Part shown: positions 1 through 11,234 of the stretch, piece after piece
Layout of the letters: each line of letters opens with the position of its first letter
How positions within the stretch are numbered: the stretch's first letter is position 1
Origin: Ophioceras dolichostomum
Taxonomy: Eukaryota > Ascomycota > Sordariomycetes > Magnaporthales > Ophioceraceae
Direction: 5' to 3'
DNA: 63,381 nucleotides
Assembly (NCBI GenBank): GCA_003049485.1
Contig: PYST01000225.1
Location: 1 to 63,381, forward strand
Translations under genes and position numbers: made by a program
Notes under the pieces: generated by a model
Seen by the model: the letters and a program-made list of their open reading frames with translations, nothing else
Database searches by the model: none
Told to the model about the DNA's origin: nothing

Positions 1-2322
1 CGTCGTTGGGCATTGTGTGGAAGCTGGAAAAGTGGTGTGGAGCGGTAAAGAGTTTTTTTGGTATGCCAACTTTTTTGTCATGGGGGAGCCCGCCTGCCGA
101 GCATGCCAGGTTCTGGGTTGTTCCAGCATGTCCACTATCCACCATGTCCAACATGTTCCAGCATCGCCAAACCGGGACGATCCCTGCCCTTGCCCGCTCA
201 CTCGGGCGCAAGCCGTGCTGATTGGTGACTTGGGGCGGAGGCAGGAGGATGGCAGAGATAGCGCTAGTCCGAATTGGACATTGCCAGTTCCCAATGGTGG
301 TGCTCATGGTCCCAAGCTCCCAATGCCCGTCACAAAGCCGCTAGCTCGCCTCGGAGCCAGAGCCGGGCAGATTGACTTCAGTCGCACAGTCGCACAATCG
401 CAAAACTGCCAAAAGAGCCCGTCAGAACGAATTGGTGCCTCCATTCCACATGACGCGCAGCTCGCAGACCGACGGAAGAAGGGAGGGAAGGAAAAATACA
501 ACCAGAGAAAATTTTGACAGAAAAAAGATCGCTGCGCCGACACGAAACAAAGCCGGCTCTGTGTGTGGACCGTGGAGCATTCAAGTCTGCGACCTGCAGG
601 TGGGGTAGCAGCCAGTTGCGGATCCAGCGAGTTATCATGGGCCTTTCAGGTTCTTGAAGGAAGCATTGGCCGGTTCCCCCCAAAAGTGGAGCGCATCCTA
701 GTCTCGCCCACGGGTTACAATTGGGACTTTGGACCTCCACCCAGCCCTGTCGGTGCGGTGCCCCTGGCCTTTTGCAGGCAAGCCTCGCAGGCTAACAAAA
801 GCTTCCAGGATGATCATGTAAGTTCTAATCTATCCCTTCGTTTGTGTATCGTTGAAGAATTCGACGACACACGTTGGACGGGATCGAGCGAGAGTGGAAA
901 GGGCATAGAGTGTAAGTGGACGTGATAGCCTTCTATTACGGCAACAAACGCAGCAAAACGACTCTATCTTTGCATTTGCGATTTGAGTTGACTTTCCTCC
1001 CCCCTCCCCCTCAATGTTTTGGCCGAACGCGACTTGACCTGGACCTGGACCTGGACCTTGGAACCACCTGCGAACCAGACCAGAAGCAACTCTCGCCAAG
1101 TTTGCTTTTCTCGACTGCTCTGGATTCTGGAACGGTATCAACAACGACGGCTTCGAGATACGAATCTAGAAAGGATGATACAGACGGAGTACAAGTACGC
1201 TGTGAGGTTCATCGATTGGAGTGTTTGCTTCATCATGAGTAGTGTGGACTGAATGCAAGCGGATCCTTCGAGTTCAAAAATCCCCCTCGTCCTTCCCCCC
1301 AGCGCCCCTTTTTCCCCGGTCCCATCCTGGCGCTGTTGGTTCGCGCATCCACCGGCTCCAGAAGACACACCCTCCTCACTCGCTCACCACACGCCCACCC
1401 GCTTGTGTGCAGCTCGTTTCCAGACCATCCCGCACACCCGCATCCAAACTCAGGGCAGCAGCACAACAAGTTCCTCTTGGTGCTGCTCCTACAGTACCAG
1501 CTCGGAGTGAAACCCAGAAGACAGAAGAACAACAAACAAGCCCCAGAGAACAGGTCATAGATAAACAGTATTGTCGTAAGGTATTTCGTCAGCGAGAGGA
1601 TCATCGACGTAGTTTCGATTATATAAAGCGACCTGGGAGCCTTTGTTGGATGATGAACTCTCAACTCAAACTCTCAACTCCAAAGCAAGCCGTCTGTAAA
1701 CGGGAGGGCTGATACATCAGGGGGGCGTGGGCGGTACCATCCTATGTAGTAGAGGTGTGGTGTGTTATTGTTCTGGCGGCAGGTGTGTGCTGCATGCCAG
1801 TTGCCGGTACCTCACAGTAACTCCCACACGCCTCTTTCCCATCCTGTCAACTTGAGGAGACAAGAGGTCACCACCTTCCTTCGCATCGTCACTGCAATCT
1901 GCGACAACCCGTCCAAAAGAGCAAGGCGATCTTTCCCCCCCTCCCTTCCCAATTTTTTTTTTTTTACCCCCAACCTCTTTTTTCCCTATCAATCATTCTC
2001 AGCAGCCTACAGTTAGAGTCATAAAGAAAACAGCCAGCAACGGGCGCCATCTTCGTCATACTCGATATCCCCACCAAAAGCTCAGCAGATATCACTTCTT
2101 TATTTTCTCTACTTTTGTTTTGTTTTCGTGTATACACCTGCCCATCATACTAGCAGTTATCATACCCAAACCGCACCCCACACGCATAGGCAAACACGCA
2201 TCGGACAACATCATACGCACACCGCAGACGAAGGAAGGAGAAGCAAGAGGAAGAGGAGGGCTCCCGGCAGAGATTCCTGTCCTTCCTTGCCACATGAACC
2301 CCCGCGCCGGCCGGCTACTAGT
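1..2322. other. Upstream region and long leader of the WHI3-type gene; no supported gene
   Basis: No reading frame here has convincing protein character. There is a short GACCTG repeat near 1034-1060. A TATA-like ATATAAAG lies near 1620. A strong pyrimidine tract with a T run lies at about 1930-1990, the kind of element often found near fungal transcription starts. The WHI3 frame is open from 2128, but it has no ATG before 2323, so 2128-2322 is most likely 5' untranslated leader. Confidence 0.5.
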
Positions 2323-5187
2323 ATGACCGGGCCTTTCAGCAGCGGTATATCAACAACCGAGTCCTCGGTCTCCTCGACGGGGACCCGGACGCCGAGCTCA
2401 ACCAGCCCTTCGACGTCCCTCTGCGCAAGCCCCTTACAAATAACATCGTCCTCAGCAGCATCCACAGCAGCATCAGCATTGTTTCCATTACCCAGCGCGT
2501 CAGCAGCGGCGACAGACAATGCAATGGCGGCCAATCAGCCCCCCAAGCAACCGCTCATGTCGCTCCGGTCAGCGGCGACTCAGTCCACGACGCAGGCCAC
2601 GTTCCCGCCCCGGCCACTTGGGCCCTTGGCCCCCCCCTTCGAACTCGGGAGTTTCGACTTCGACCACAGCCCGTTCGATCTCGACCCGCCGGTACGCCCA
2701 GGTCTTGGCGGCGGCGTCCCGTTTGGTCCTCCTCCCTTTGCGCCAGTGTCTGCGCCAGTGTCTGCGCCAGTGTCTACGCCAGTGTCTGCGCCTCCACCGA
2801 CGGTTATTAAGATCCGCCGCCTGCCCATGAACACCACGGCCGAGTCTGTGCGCCTGATGCTCGTCTTCAGCAAGGAGCTGCTCATTATCGACGTCCTGCC
2901 TCCGGAGCAGTCCCTCGAGCTCGGCTACATATCCGCCTTTGCGACCTTCAAGTCCCTCGAGGGTGCCCAGGAGGCCAAGGCCATGCTGGACGGAAAGCCG
3001 AACGTCTCCGACGAGGGGGTGACGCTCATGGTGGAGATCCTCCCCCCGGACATGCTCGGGCCTGTCCCGGCTCCCAGCAGGCTGACATACACCCCCACCT
3101 CCTCCTCGCCCGTTGACGCGACGACCATCGGCGGCGGCGGCGCCCTTGGTGTGCCGACCACCAACACCTCCCCGACCACCGGCCTGTCCGCACCCACGTC
3201 GAGAGGGCCGTCTCGCTTCAACAACGGCGTTGGTGTTGGTGTTCCCGGCTTTGGGGTTACCGGTGTTGAAGGAGTAACGAGGGAGACCATATCGCCTCCC
3301 ATGAACGCCGTCTTCGCGCCGAGCACGAGCGTGCCCGACTTCTCCACGATGGTGGTGGCTTTTAAGCACCCCCGCGTGTCCGGCAAGTCGCTGATCAAGC
3401 ACGAGGCAGCCTACGACGGCGACGACGACGAGCAGCTGCTCCAGGGCCTTGTCGAGGACCCGGCCGCATACGCTCAGGGGGACGACTCCTCCTCCTTGAT
3501 CTCGCCCCAGCAGCACCCACACTCGCGAGCGACGCGTCGAGCCACTGCACCGCACATTCCCCCTGTCACCAGCCTCGCCCACCGCATGGGCGGGCTCGCC
3601 CTGAACACAAACGGCCACGGCATGGGCGCCGGCGGCTCCTACATGGGTGTCAACGGCAACGTCAACGGCGGTGCGGCCGGCGGAATTAATCTTCAACCAC
3701 CAATGGGCCCTAGATCCGCCCACCCAGGCAGCATGGCCATGTCGCCAACAGGGGTGTCGGTGTCGCAAGGGGTGAGGCTAGGCCCAGGACCAGCAGGGCC
3801 AGGGCTAGTGGCGGCGGGGCAGCAGATGGTGCCTCCTCACCTACAGGCGTCGGGACCCATGGTCATGCCTCGCGGCGGAGCACCAGCAGGGCCCTTGAAT
3901 GGGAGCTACATCGTGCGCCCGCACCCGAACAACAACAATAACAACAACGCCTACCACAACCACCGAGGAGGACGAGGAGGTCAAGGAGGCGGCGGCGGCG
4001 GCGGCGGCCAGCACTACGGCCCGCAGGCGCCGCAGATCAACCCGGCCGACCAGAACCCGCCCTGCAACACGCTGTACGTGGGCAACCTCCCCGCCGAGAC
4101 GACGGAGGAGGAGCTCAAGGCGATCTTCTCCAAGGCCCGCGGCTACAAGCGCCTGTGCTTCCGCACCAAGCCGCAGGGGCCCATGTGCTTCGTCGAGTTC
4201 GAGGACACCTCGTTCGCCACTAAGGCGCTGAGCGAGTACTACGGCATGATGCTGCACCACAGCTACAAGGGAGGGATGCGCCTCAGCTTCTCCAAGAACC
4301 CGCTCGGCGTGCGCTCTGTGCCGCCGCCGAACCTGGGCCCTCCTCCCATGATGGGCGGTGGCGGCCCCAACGGCACGCCAGGCATGGGCATGCCCGGGCA
4401 TCATGGAGGAGTAGGAGGAGCTGGAGGAGTTGGAGGAGCAGGAGGAGGCTACTACGGTGGCATGAACCAGGGTGGCGGCGTCGGAGTCGGGGGCCCGCAC
4501 TACGGAGGACGCGGCGGGATGATGCCAGGCATGGGACCGGGAGGAGCAGGCACCGCTGCCGCTCACGCTCAAGTCCACGCCCACGGCCAAGCACACGCCC
4601 ACACCCAGTTCACCTCGGCCAGCGGCCCGCCGCCGGGTCTCCCCTCGCCGCCGGGTCTGGGCATGAGCGCCAACTACCGCTCCGCGGCCCTCGCCTACTC
4701 ACTCGCGTCAGCAGGGCCGTACGCGCAACAACAACAGCAGATGCCGCAGCTGTCCCAGTCGCAGCTCTCACAGCTGTCGCACTCGCAACTGCTGGCCTAC
4801 CACCAAGCAGCCACGTCAGGCGCGCTGCTCCCGCCGCCGTCGCCGTCCTCTTCGCCGCCGCCGCCGGGGGGCTTTGGCGTCTGCGCCATGGGCCTCAACA
4901 ACCGCGGCGCGGACGCCGCCGCCGGCGGGTTCGACTCTCGCGTCAGCAGCAGCTCGTCGGGCTCGTCGACCTCGGCGTCGGCGTCGACCACCTTCTCGCT
5001 GGTCACTAACCCGTGGAACAACAACAACAACAACAACAACCCCGGGCTGTCGTCGTCGTTCGGAGGAGGAGGAGGCCCCACGACGGACACGGACGCGACA
5101 AATGGAGGAGGAGGAAATGGAGGAAATGGAGGACCCATGACCGGCGGCGCGCATAGCAGCTACGCTGCCTTCATGGGCGGGAGATAG
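2323..5187 (+). CDS. whi3: WHI3-type RNA-binding protein (RRM), 954 aa, single exon
   Basis: Cytoplasmic RNA-binding protein of the Whi3 family, which in yeast and filamentous fungi binds cyclin and polarity mRNAs and forms condensates. The start is the first ATG in a frame that is open from 2128. A divergent RRM-like fold lies at about residues 161-245 (begins TVIKIRRLPMNTT). The canonical C-terminal RRM is at about 583-665, with RNP2-like LYVGNLP and RNP1-like MCFVEFED, ending in SFSKNPLGVR as in Whi3 proteins. The rest is low complexity: G-rich with Y/H, Q-rich runs near residues 800-830, and an N-rich run near 903, consistent with condensate-forming sequence. There are no introns. The stop is UAG followed directly by CAA, and the frame stays open for 93 more codons (separate entry). 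Family assignment is strong; the target RNAs cannot be read from the sequence. Confidence 0.93.
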   Translation: MTGPFSSGISTTESSVSSTGTRTPSSTSPSTSLCASPLQITSSSAASTAASALFPLPSASAAATDNAMAANQPPKQPLMSLRSAATQSTTQATFPPRPLGPLAPPFELGSFDFDHSPFDLDPPVRPGLGGGVPFGPPPFAPVSAPVSAPVSTPVSAPPPTVIKIRRLPMNTTAESVRLMLVFSKELLIIDVLPPEQSLELGYISAFATFKSLEGAQEAKAMLDGKPNVSDEGVTLMVEILPPDMLGPVPAPSRLTYTPTSSSPVDATTIGGGGALGVPTTNTSPTTGLSAPTSRGPSRFNNGVGVGVPGFGVTGVEGVTRETISPPMNAVFAPSTSVPDFSTMVVAFKHPRVSGKSLIKHEAAYDGDDDEQLLQGLVEDPAAYAQGDDSSSLISPQQHPHSRATRRATAPHIPPVTSLAHRMGGLALNTNGHGMGAGGSYMGVNGNVNGGAAGGINLQPPMGPRSAHPGSMAMSPTGVSVSQGVRLGPGPAGPGLVAAGQQMVPPHLQASGPMVMPRGGAPAGPLNGSYIVRPHPNNNNNNNAYHNHRGGRGGQGGGGGGGGQHYGPQAPQINPADQNPPCNTLYVGNLPAETTEEELKAIFSKARGYKRLCFRTKPQGPMCFVEFEDTSFATKALSEYYGMMLHHSYKGGMRLSFSKNPLGVRSVPPPNLGPPPMMGGGGPNGTPGMGMPGHHGGVGGAGGVGGAGGGYYGGMNQGGGVGVGGPHYGGRGGMMPGMGPGGAGTAAAHAQVHAHGQAHAHTQFTSASGPPPGLPSPPGLGMSANYRSAALAYSLASAGPYAQQQQQMPQLSQSQLSQLSHSQLLAYHQAATSGALLPPPSPSSSPPPPGGFGVCAMGLNNRGADAAAGGFDSRVSSSSSGSSTSASASTTFSLVTNPWNNNNNNNNPGLSSSFGGGGGPTTDTDATNGGGGNGGNGGPMTGGAHSSYAAFMGGR

Positions 5188-5469
5188 CAACCCCCTCCTG
5201 TGGCTGCGACGCCGCCGGCGGCGATGCAGGCGATGCAGACGACGCCGGCCCCGGGCGCGGCACCGATGGCGGCGGCCGGTGATGGCTACTACCCCGGTGA
5301 CGGTCACTATCCCGGTGATGGCTACTATTGCAGCTGTGGTGTCTACGTGGAGCCTCCTGCTCCTCCTGCTCCGCCTCCTCCTTCGGCCCCGAGCGACGGC
5401 CAAACGACGGGGGGCAGCACTCTGAAGAGGGGATGGACGGATTGGTGGCCCGAAGACGACCCAAGCTGA
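5188..5469 (+). other. In-frame coding-like extension after the WHI3 UAG stop
   Basis: Directly after the stop at 5185-5187 the same frame continues for 93 codons to a TGA at 5467-5469. Its codons mostly end in G or C. The predicted peptide is A/P/G-rich with a tyrosine repeat (GDGYYPGDGHYPGDGYY) and ends WTDWWPEDDPS, much like the low-complexity style of the upstream protein. It has no ATG-started frame of its own that looks better. It may be a readthrough extension, the true C-terminus interrupted by a nonsense change, an exon joined by splicing, or simply GC-rich 3' UTR. Confidence 0.45.
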
Positions 5470-6742
5470 TAGCCAGCCAGCCTTCTATTTCATCTTTTTT
5501 TCCCCCTCGTCTTTCGTCTTATCTTCTTCAGTATTGCTCTTTTTTTTTCCTTGATCGGTTTCCTGTTTCTGCTATTGCTCGGTGCTCGGTAGCGGGCTGG
5601 TTGGAGGCTTGCAGGTCTTCATTCAAAAGATTCCCCCATTCGCAGTGTATGGTTAAAAGCGTGTCCTTTTTTTTGTTGCTTTAGGCTGTATTTTCTCTCT
5701 CTCTCTCTCTGTATTGGTTTTGTTGAATCGCTGGTCTGGCTTTCTTACTAGGAATACTATTTTCCCCTCCCCATCCTGCGCTGGATGGATTCTGGCTGGA
5801 TCCTGGGAAGACTACTAAGGTACTACTACAAACGGAGTTCTGGGAGTTGGCCTCTTCTCTCGGTCACCATATACCTCCTTCTATTGACTCTCACGAACGG
5901 AAACGGTCCTCAGGAAACGGCAGGGAAATGTCTTGTTGCTTTGCTTGGGGGACTGACTGTGTTCCCCCTCTCTTTGGCTCTGTGTTTTTCGGGAGGTTTC
6001 TGGTTCTGGCCGGGATACTGCTTTTGCTTCGCTCGGGTCGGGTCTCTCTCTGGTTCTGTGTTTTTAGGGAGGTTTCGGGTTCTAGCCAGGATACTACTTT
6101 TGCTTCGCTTGGGTTGGTCGGGTCTGTTGCTGGTGCTTCGGGGGTCTCTTTTGTTTGATCCGTTCCAAGTTCCATCGGTATCGACTCGGCATATAAACAT
6201 CAAGGAATTATAATGAGCAATACTACTAAACTCGCGCGTGAATGGACGCGTCCAGCTGTTGATCGCCGTTGCACGGTACGCGTTGAGAGTTAGTTTACGC
6301 CACCAGTGGGGGCTAGACTTGGACGGACGGTGGTGGTTCTTTCAAAGTTTGTAGATCCTAGTCCCTCCGCTCGTCGACGACGGCAAGCTACTTTCTCTAT
6401 GAGGCGAGTAGTAATCGGTCATCATCAAGGAAGCCGGCCGCTGTGACTAACAGGGGAAGGTCGTCGGCGGGGCGGCTCTGGAATGGGGACAGCTTTGTCT
6501 TCTACGTCAACTTACGTACCTTAGCGCCCCAGGAGGGTCTGTGGTAACTCTGTCAACACGTCTATCAGGCCTTTGAATCTCTGTTGGCCTAGACAGATCA
6601 GTGCAATATGTCAACCCCGGTGGCTTTGTTAGGCTTAAAATCGTATTGATGGTTGAGAACTACGTTCCGGAGGCTTTTCTGACGGGAGATCAATGCTCTG
6701 ATTAACGAAAAGTATGTCAGAGGCCGAAATTTCTGTCGGAAA

Positions 6743-6826
6743 GGGTAGTATTCTGATTACAGAGGGTAGTATTCTGATCGCAGAGGGTAGTATTCTGATC
6801 GCAGAGGGTAGTATTCTGATTGTTGT
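6743..6826 (+). repeat. Four tandem copies of a 21-bp unit
   Basis: The unit GGGTAGTATTCTGATCGCAGA starts at 6743, 6764, 6785 and 6806. The first copy differs at two positions and the last diverges at its end. It is a minisatellite at the left edge of the AT-rich patch. Confidence 0.85.
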
Positions 6827-7039
6827 TGTGGAAAGTACGACGATGAAGCTATTCCCAAAGGCAAGGGCGGCCCGGGCCATAAAAAAAAAGTGACATTTGC
6901 GGGAATTGGATCCCCAGCCAAGTTAGTAGGTACCTGCCGTACCTAACGTTAGGCTATTTGTATATAATACGATTAGAATTTAATAATCCGGAAGGAAAAA
7001 CGAGCTTATATCCCTTGCACCTATTTAATACAGACTGAC

Positions 7040-7280
7040 GTAATTGACAGAATAACGGACTTGACAGAATAACGCCTTTGACAGAGGGAAGCCCTTGACA
7101 GAGGTATTCTTGGAGATCAGAGGGATGTACGGAGGTAAGAGCTACGTATTGAAGCTATTCCCAGCTGTCAGGCTTTTGTACGGAGACCGCGGTCATGTAC
7201 GGAGGTCAGAAGCACTTATTGAAGCTATTCCCAACTACTGTCAGGCTTTTGCGTGGAGGCCCCAGCCACGTACGGAAGTC
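7040..7280 (+). repeat. Short degenerate tandem repeats: TTGACAGA units and a two-copy ~71-bp unit
   Basis: Units beginning TTGACAGA recur four times between about 7045 and 7105. They are followed by two diverged copies of a segment containing TGTACGGAGGT, TATTGAAGCTATTCCCA and CTGTCAGGCTTTTG, starting at about 7123 and 7194. GAAGCTATTCCCA also occurs near 6845, just right of the 21-bp array. This looks like a decayed repeat family; no transposase or reverse transcriptase remains. Confidence 0.65.
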
Positions 7281-8011
7281 ACGATTATTACGTACCTAGA
7301 CAGGCCTCCCGCCGCCCGTGGGCATGACGCCCTGCCCGCGTAGAGAGGAACAAAATGCATACGGATCAAACAGCCGATCATCAATTTGATAGGCTTTTTC
7401 CCTAGTAATAATATAGACAGCTGTGTCCAGCAGTACCTAGTTATAGTGTTCCAGAAATTCGGCTGTCAACAGACTGGCCACAGACCCCCTCGGAAGCTGG
7501 GTAGCTTCGATGCATGCATGTACTAGTACTCTCTATATTACCCCCCTCCTGACGGCGGGATGTGTCTGTCGATCGAGCCCATTCCCCACACGAGACGAGC
7601 CATGCCTGCCTAGCCGAGCCCGCCTCTTAGCAGAAGCCCTCCGCAGTGGAGCGATGATGGTGCTGGTTCGGCTCGCAGTCGGGATGTGTCATCAATACCA
7701 AATACAAAGGCCCCAGCGTTCATCCCTGGCGAGAGAATCTTGCAACCCACGAACGATCACAGGCCAAGAACTGCCCGCAGAACTGCCCACACATGCCCAC
7801 CGATGGACCCTGACGGAGAGGAGAAGCTTTGGGGTTTGTTTCTATTTTGTCTTCTGTCAGCCCGACGATCCGACGATCGAGGCTTGTTTTTTAAGTTTGG
7901 TTTTCGAAAAGGCCAAACAAAAGGAGTAGTGATGGTTTCTTTGTACTAGTATACACGCGACCACTCTACCCGTGCATACTGCATCAGATCGTACACCCCA
8001 ATTCCGGTAAC

Positions 8012-11000
8012 CTATCCTTGCAAAGGTGGCCTGCTTGTACTAGGATCTCCTGGGCTGCTCCCAGACCAGAGTTCCATTTCGTTGACTTCGTCTTGCGTCC
8101 AGCCCATCGTCATGGTCGCCCACAAGTCGTGAAACACCAGTGGTGGCCCGGCGGCCGCGGGAGCGCCATCCAGACTTCCGTTGAGCCCAGCGCCGCTACC
8201 GGCAGAGGAGATGTTGTTCCCATTTGAATAAGGTGTGCCATCAAAGCCACCACCTCCTCCAGCCCCGCCCCCGGCGGCGGCGTCGATACCCGCCGTCGTC
8301 GTCATCGGGACATGTTGTTGGCTCGCCAGGACCTGCTGATGATGGCCCGCTGCTGGGATCGGATCGCGGAAACCCTCGTCCCACATCGGGAAGTACCCTT
8401 CCAGGGACCCGTCCAGCATGGGACACCCGCGCATCGTCTTGTCGAGGTGCATCGGGCCGGCTGCGAGGTAGTTTTCGGGCGGTTGCGGCGTGGCGGTCGA
8501 CGAGACAGTGGGTGGTGCAGCACCAGAACCAGACGAGCCGGTGAAGCCGCTGAACATCGAAAACAGCGATGACATGGCCGCCGGCCTAGGCGCTGGCGGC
8601 GCTGGCTCCGCTGACTCGGCGGTGGTGGAGGCATGGCCGGACTCCGCGAGAGCCTGCTGCTGCTGCGCCAACAGCGCGACACGCTTGTCGAACTTCTGCT
8701 TCACGACGCCGAAGACGATCTTGCTGGCCGACACGACGTTCATGCTGCCGGTCTTGCGTTGTTGTTGCTGTTGTTGTGCCGCTGCCGGATCAGAGGAGGA
8801 ACCCGGCGTGCCGCTGCTGCTCCTCCTCTCCCCATCCGTCGTCGTCGTCGTCTGCTCGCCCCCGCTGCTGCTGCTGCTACACCCCTTGTTGTTGTTGTCG
8901 TCGTCGTCTTCTCGTCCGCCATCACCGTTATCTTCCCTACACACCTCGTCAAGGTACCGACCTAGGTCTAGCTCTCGCCTCGCACGGGCGTCGTCCCAGC
9001 CCGGGCAAGACGCCAGGGTGAACGACATGCGGAAGCACAGGATGATGATGAAGATGAAGCGGCCCCAGTCGACGTTGGTGAAGTTTGAGAACTCGGTCGC
9101 CGGCAGGGAGACCATGTACTCGAGGAACATGCGCAGGACGGGCACGGCGAGGTACATGCGGGCCGGATCCTGGCGAGGGTCGGGCTTGTGGGTGTTGGGC
9201 CCCTTTATTGCTGAAGGCTTCCAGAGGTGGGAGGCATAGAGGAATGCTTCGACCGTGAGTGTGGAGATGATTATCACTCCTGCAGATTTTCAGGTACTGG
9301 AGGTTAGGACGACTTCAAGCAAAACACGTAATGTAGATAGAGCACAGAGACGGGGAAGATGAGGTGGTGCTCGGGCAGCTTAACTGGTCTGCGCAACGTC
9401 GGGAGGCATCTGCATCTTCCATTCGCGGAACTGCGCCTCTAGGCCACGCAGCATGGCGGCTGTCTGGTACGTCGACCGATGGCCCTTGTCCTCAGCCCGA
9501 GTCAACGCCGTGATCTCCTCCACCATGTGCTGATGGCGTACCATCCAAGCCAGCACGCGGTCGCCCGGCGCGGCGCCGTCGGCCGCGAGGACCTCACAGC
9601 ATTTCGCCGTCCAGGGGCTGAACTGTATCGATGGGGTGTTCGACCATGTCACGGCCCTCCTGGAGAGAATTCGAGTGAGATGGATTAGTGTCAAGTATCA
9701 GAGATGGGAGGACAGGATCTCTGGGAGTCTCTGGGAGGAGTAGTTCATACGCCACGACGAGGTAATAGCACCCCAGATACGCCCGCATGCCCTCCAGCCG
9801 CTCCTCATTGCTATGCTCGCCGCCCAGCCCATCATCGTCCTCAAGCTCCAGGTCCCTCACGATGTCGACGGCCATGCGGATGTACTGCGCGGACTGCTTC
9901 GTACGCGGCCGCAGGTGGACAGGGTACCAGGCGCAGTAGACCAGTAGGCCGACCAGGAGCTCGACGGAGCGCTCGCCGCCCGCGACAAACTTGAGCCCCA
10001 GGATCTTGCGGAACTCCTCGTCGTACAGGCTGCCGTGGTGGCCCTGCATGGCCAGCCGGGCGCCGCTCGCGGCGGCGAGGACGGCCAGCAGGACGAAGGG
10101 CCGCTCGCGCGCCAGCTCGGGCACGGTGGCGTCGCCGCGCACGCCCGCGACGGGGAAGTACGGCGCCATGCCGTCGCGGAAGGTGTCAAGCAGGGACGCT
10201 GCGCTGTCGAGGTTGAACTGCGGGCGGCGGAGGCCGAGCATCGAAGCTGAGGACGTCGTCGACGATGACGACAAAGAAGAAAGACCGGGTGGGGTGTTGT
10301 TGGAGGTCCCTCCTCGACCACGGATGCCACGGAGCGGGAGTGATGACGAGGAGACGGAGCTGCGGGATGACAGCGGTGGCAGGGGTGGTTCTAGGAAGGG
10401 AGGGGGAGAGTGCGGGGTTGGGGTTGGGTCTGCGGAAGGCAAGAGGCGCTCGATGAATGCATCGTGTGAGTCTCGCAGCAGCTCCTCCATCGAGTCTGTG
10501 GGAGTGTCTTCCTCAGGCGCCAGGGGTACGTCGATGGTGAACGTCTTTGATGGGCCGGGGGGCGGCGGCGGACGTTCGGCCGTTGGGTTCCTGGGCCGGG
10601 GTCGTTGTTAGCATCCCCAACTCCGTGTGGTAGTACCTAAGTTCCGTTGCCGAGACGGCTCTGTCCAGGCCGTAGAGAGCAAGGGCGGATGCATGGCGAG
10701 GGGGGGATAAAAAACATGTGACGCAAGAGCGGGAGCTAGTAAGGGGACGCTGAACTTGCCAGCCAGCCACTCACAGTTTAGACTGCCTCGGCCGCCGGGT
10801 CCGGGGCCCGGTCTTGAACACGCATTCCCTTTTCGAGTCGAGACATCTGCATGGCAGAGGCAAGTATTAATTCCATGTACAGTCCATGTCATCCGCTAGT
10901 GCTCGGCTACGGGTGGGGATGGGGATGGTGGTCCTAATGGTCCCCGGAAGGCTGCCTGGCCTGGCCCAACGGCAAGGTGCTACTAGTATGCCGCCCATGC

Positions 11001-11234
11001 AGACCATGCAGGCCAACCGGACACGAGGCGCAGGCAAAGACGGAAGGGTACGAGAAGGGGCGAGCAGAGGGAGTAGACTCGCCGTCGGCAAATGCCCAGC
11101 TGCTTGCTGGCTTGGCACCTGACCTTGGCAGCTCGACATGCCTCGCAGGCGTTGGTGACACGATGCTTGGGATCAGCTTGGGGGGGAGGAGGACCAGGAG
11201 TGGACCCGGAGACGTCACTGCTGTTGTCACCCAT
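8012..11234 (-). CDS. Zn2Cys6 fungal transcription factor, 868 aa, five exons
   Basis: Nuclear DNA-binding regulator. Exons on the minus strand are 11234-11083, 10846-10775, 10590-9751, 9659-9385 and 9279-8012 (2607 nt with stop). The binuclear zinc cluster has six cysteines at residues 30, 33, 40, 49, 52 and 59 (C-x2-C-x6-C-x8-C-x2-C-x6-C), followed by the basic segment KTGPRTRRPRQSK. The cluster is split between Cys49 and Cys52 by intron 1, which has a GC donor (separate entry). A proline-rich linker leads into the alpha-helical fungal transcription-factor middle region in exons 3-5. Exon 5 continues with LPATEFSNFTNVDWGRF and a long S/G/Q-rich tail typical of an activation or disordered region. 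Introns 2 and 3 are GT-AG; intron 4 uses a GTTAAG donor and CTGCAG acceptor. The regulated pathway cannot be told from sequence, and no biosynthetic cluster adjoins it. Confidence 0.88.
10847..11082 (-). other. GC-AG intron inside the Zn2Cys6 motif
   Basis: The donor reads CG|GCGAGT and the acceptor ATGCAG|A (236 nt). Only this junction joins codon 51 (CG+A, Arg) in frame and restores Cys52. The nearby GT (cga|gtctac) would shift the frame and lose the second half of the zinc cluster. Confidence 0.75.

Larger units (their letters stand above)
5470..8011. other. Intergenic region with a short AT-rich patch and repeats
   Basis: Spacer between WHI3 (+) and the Zn2Cys6 gene (-), so it holds both 3' ends. 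T-rich tracts and a CT microsatellite (about 5694-5711) follow WHI3. From about 6900 to 7060 the composition becomes clearly more AT-rich (for example TATTTGTATATAATACGA), and repeats surround it (separate entries). No reading frame here is supportable as a gene. Confidence 0.5.

Noticed and set aside
2569..3768. 399-codon antisense frame inside the WHI3-type gene
   Set aside because: Same codon-bias shadow effect; the sense strand holds clear RRM motifs.
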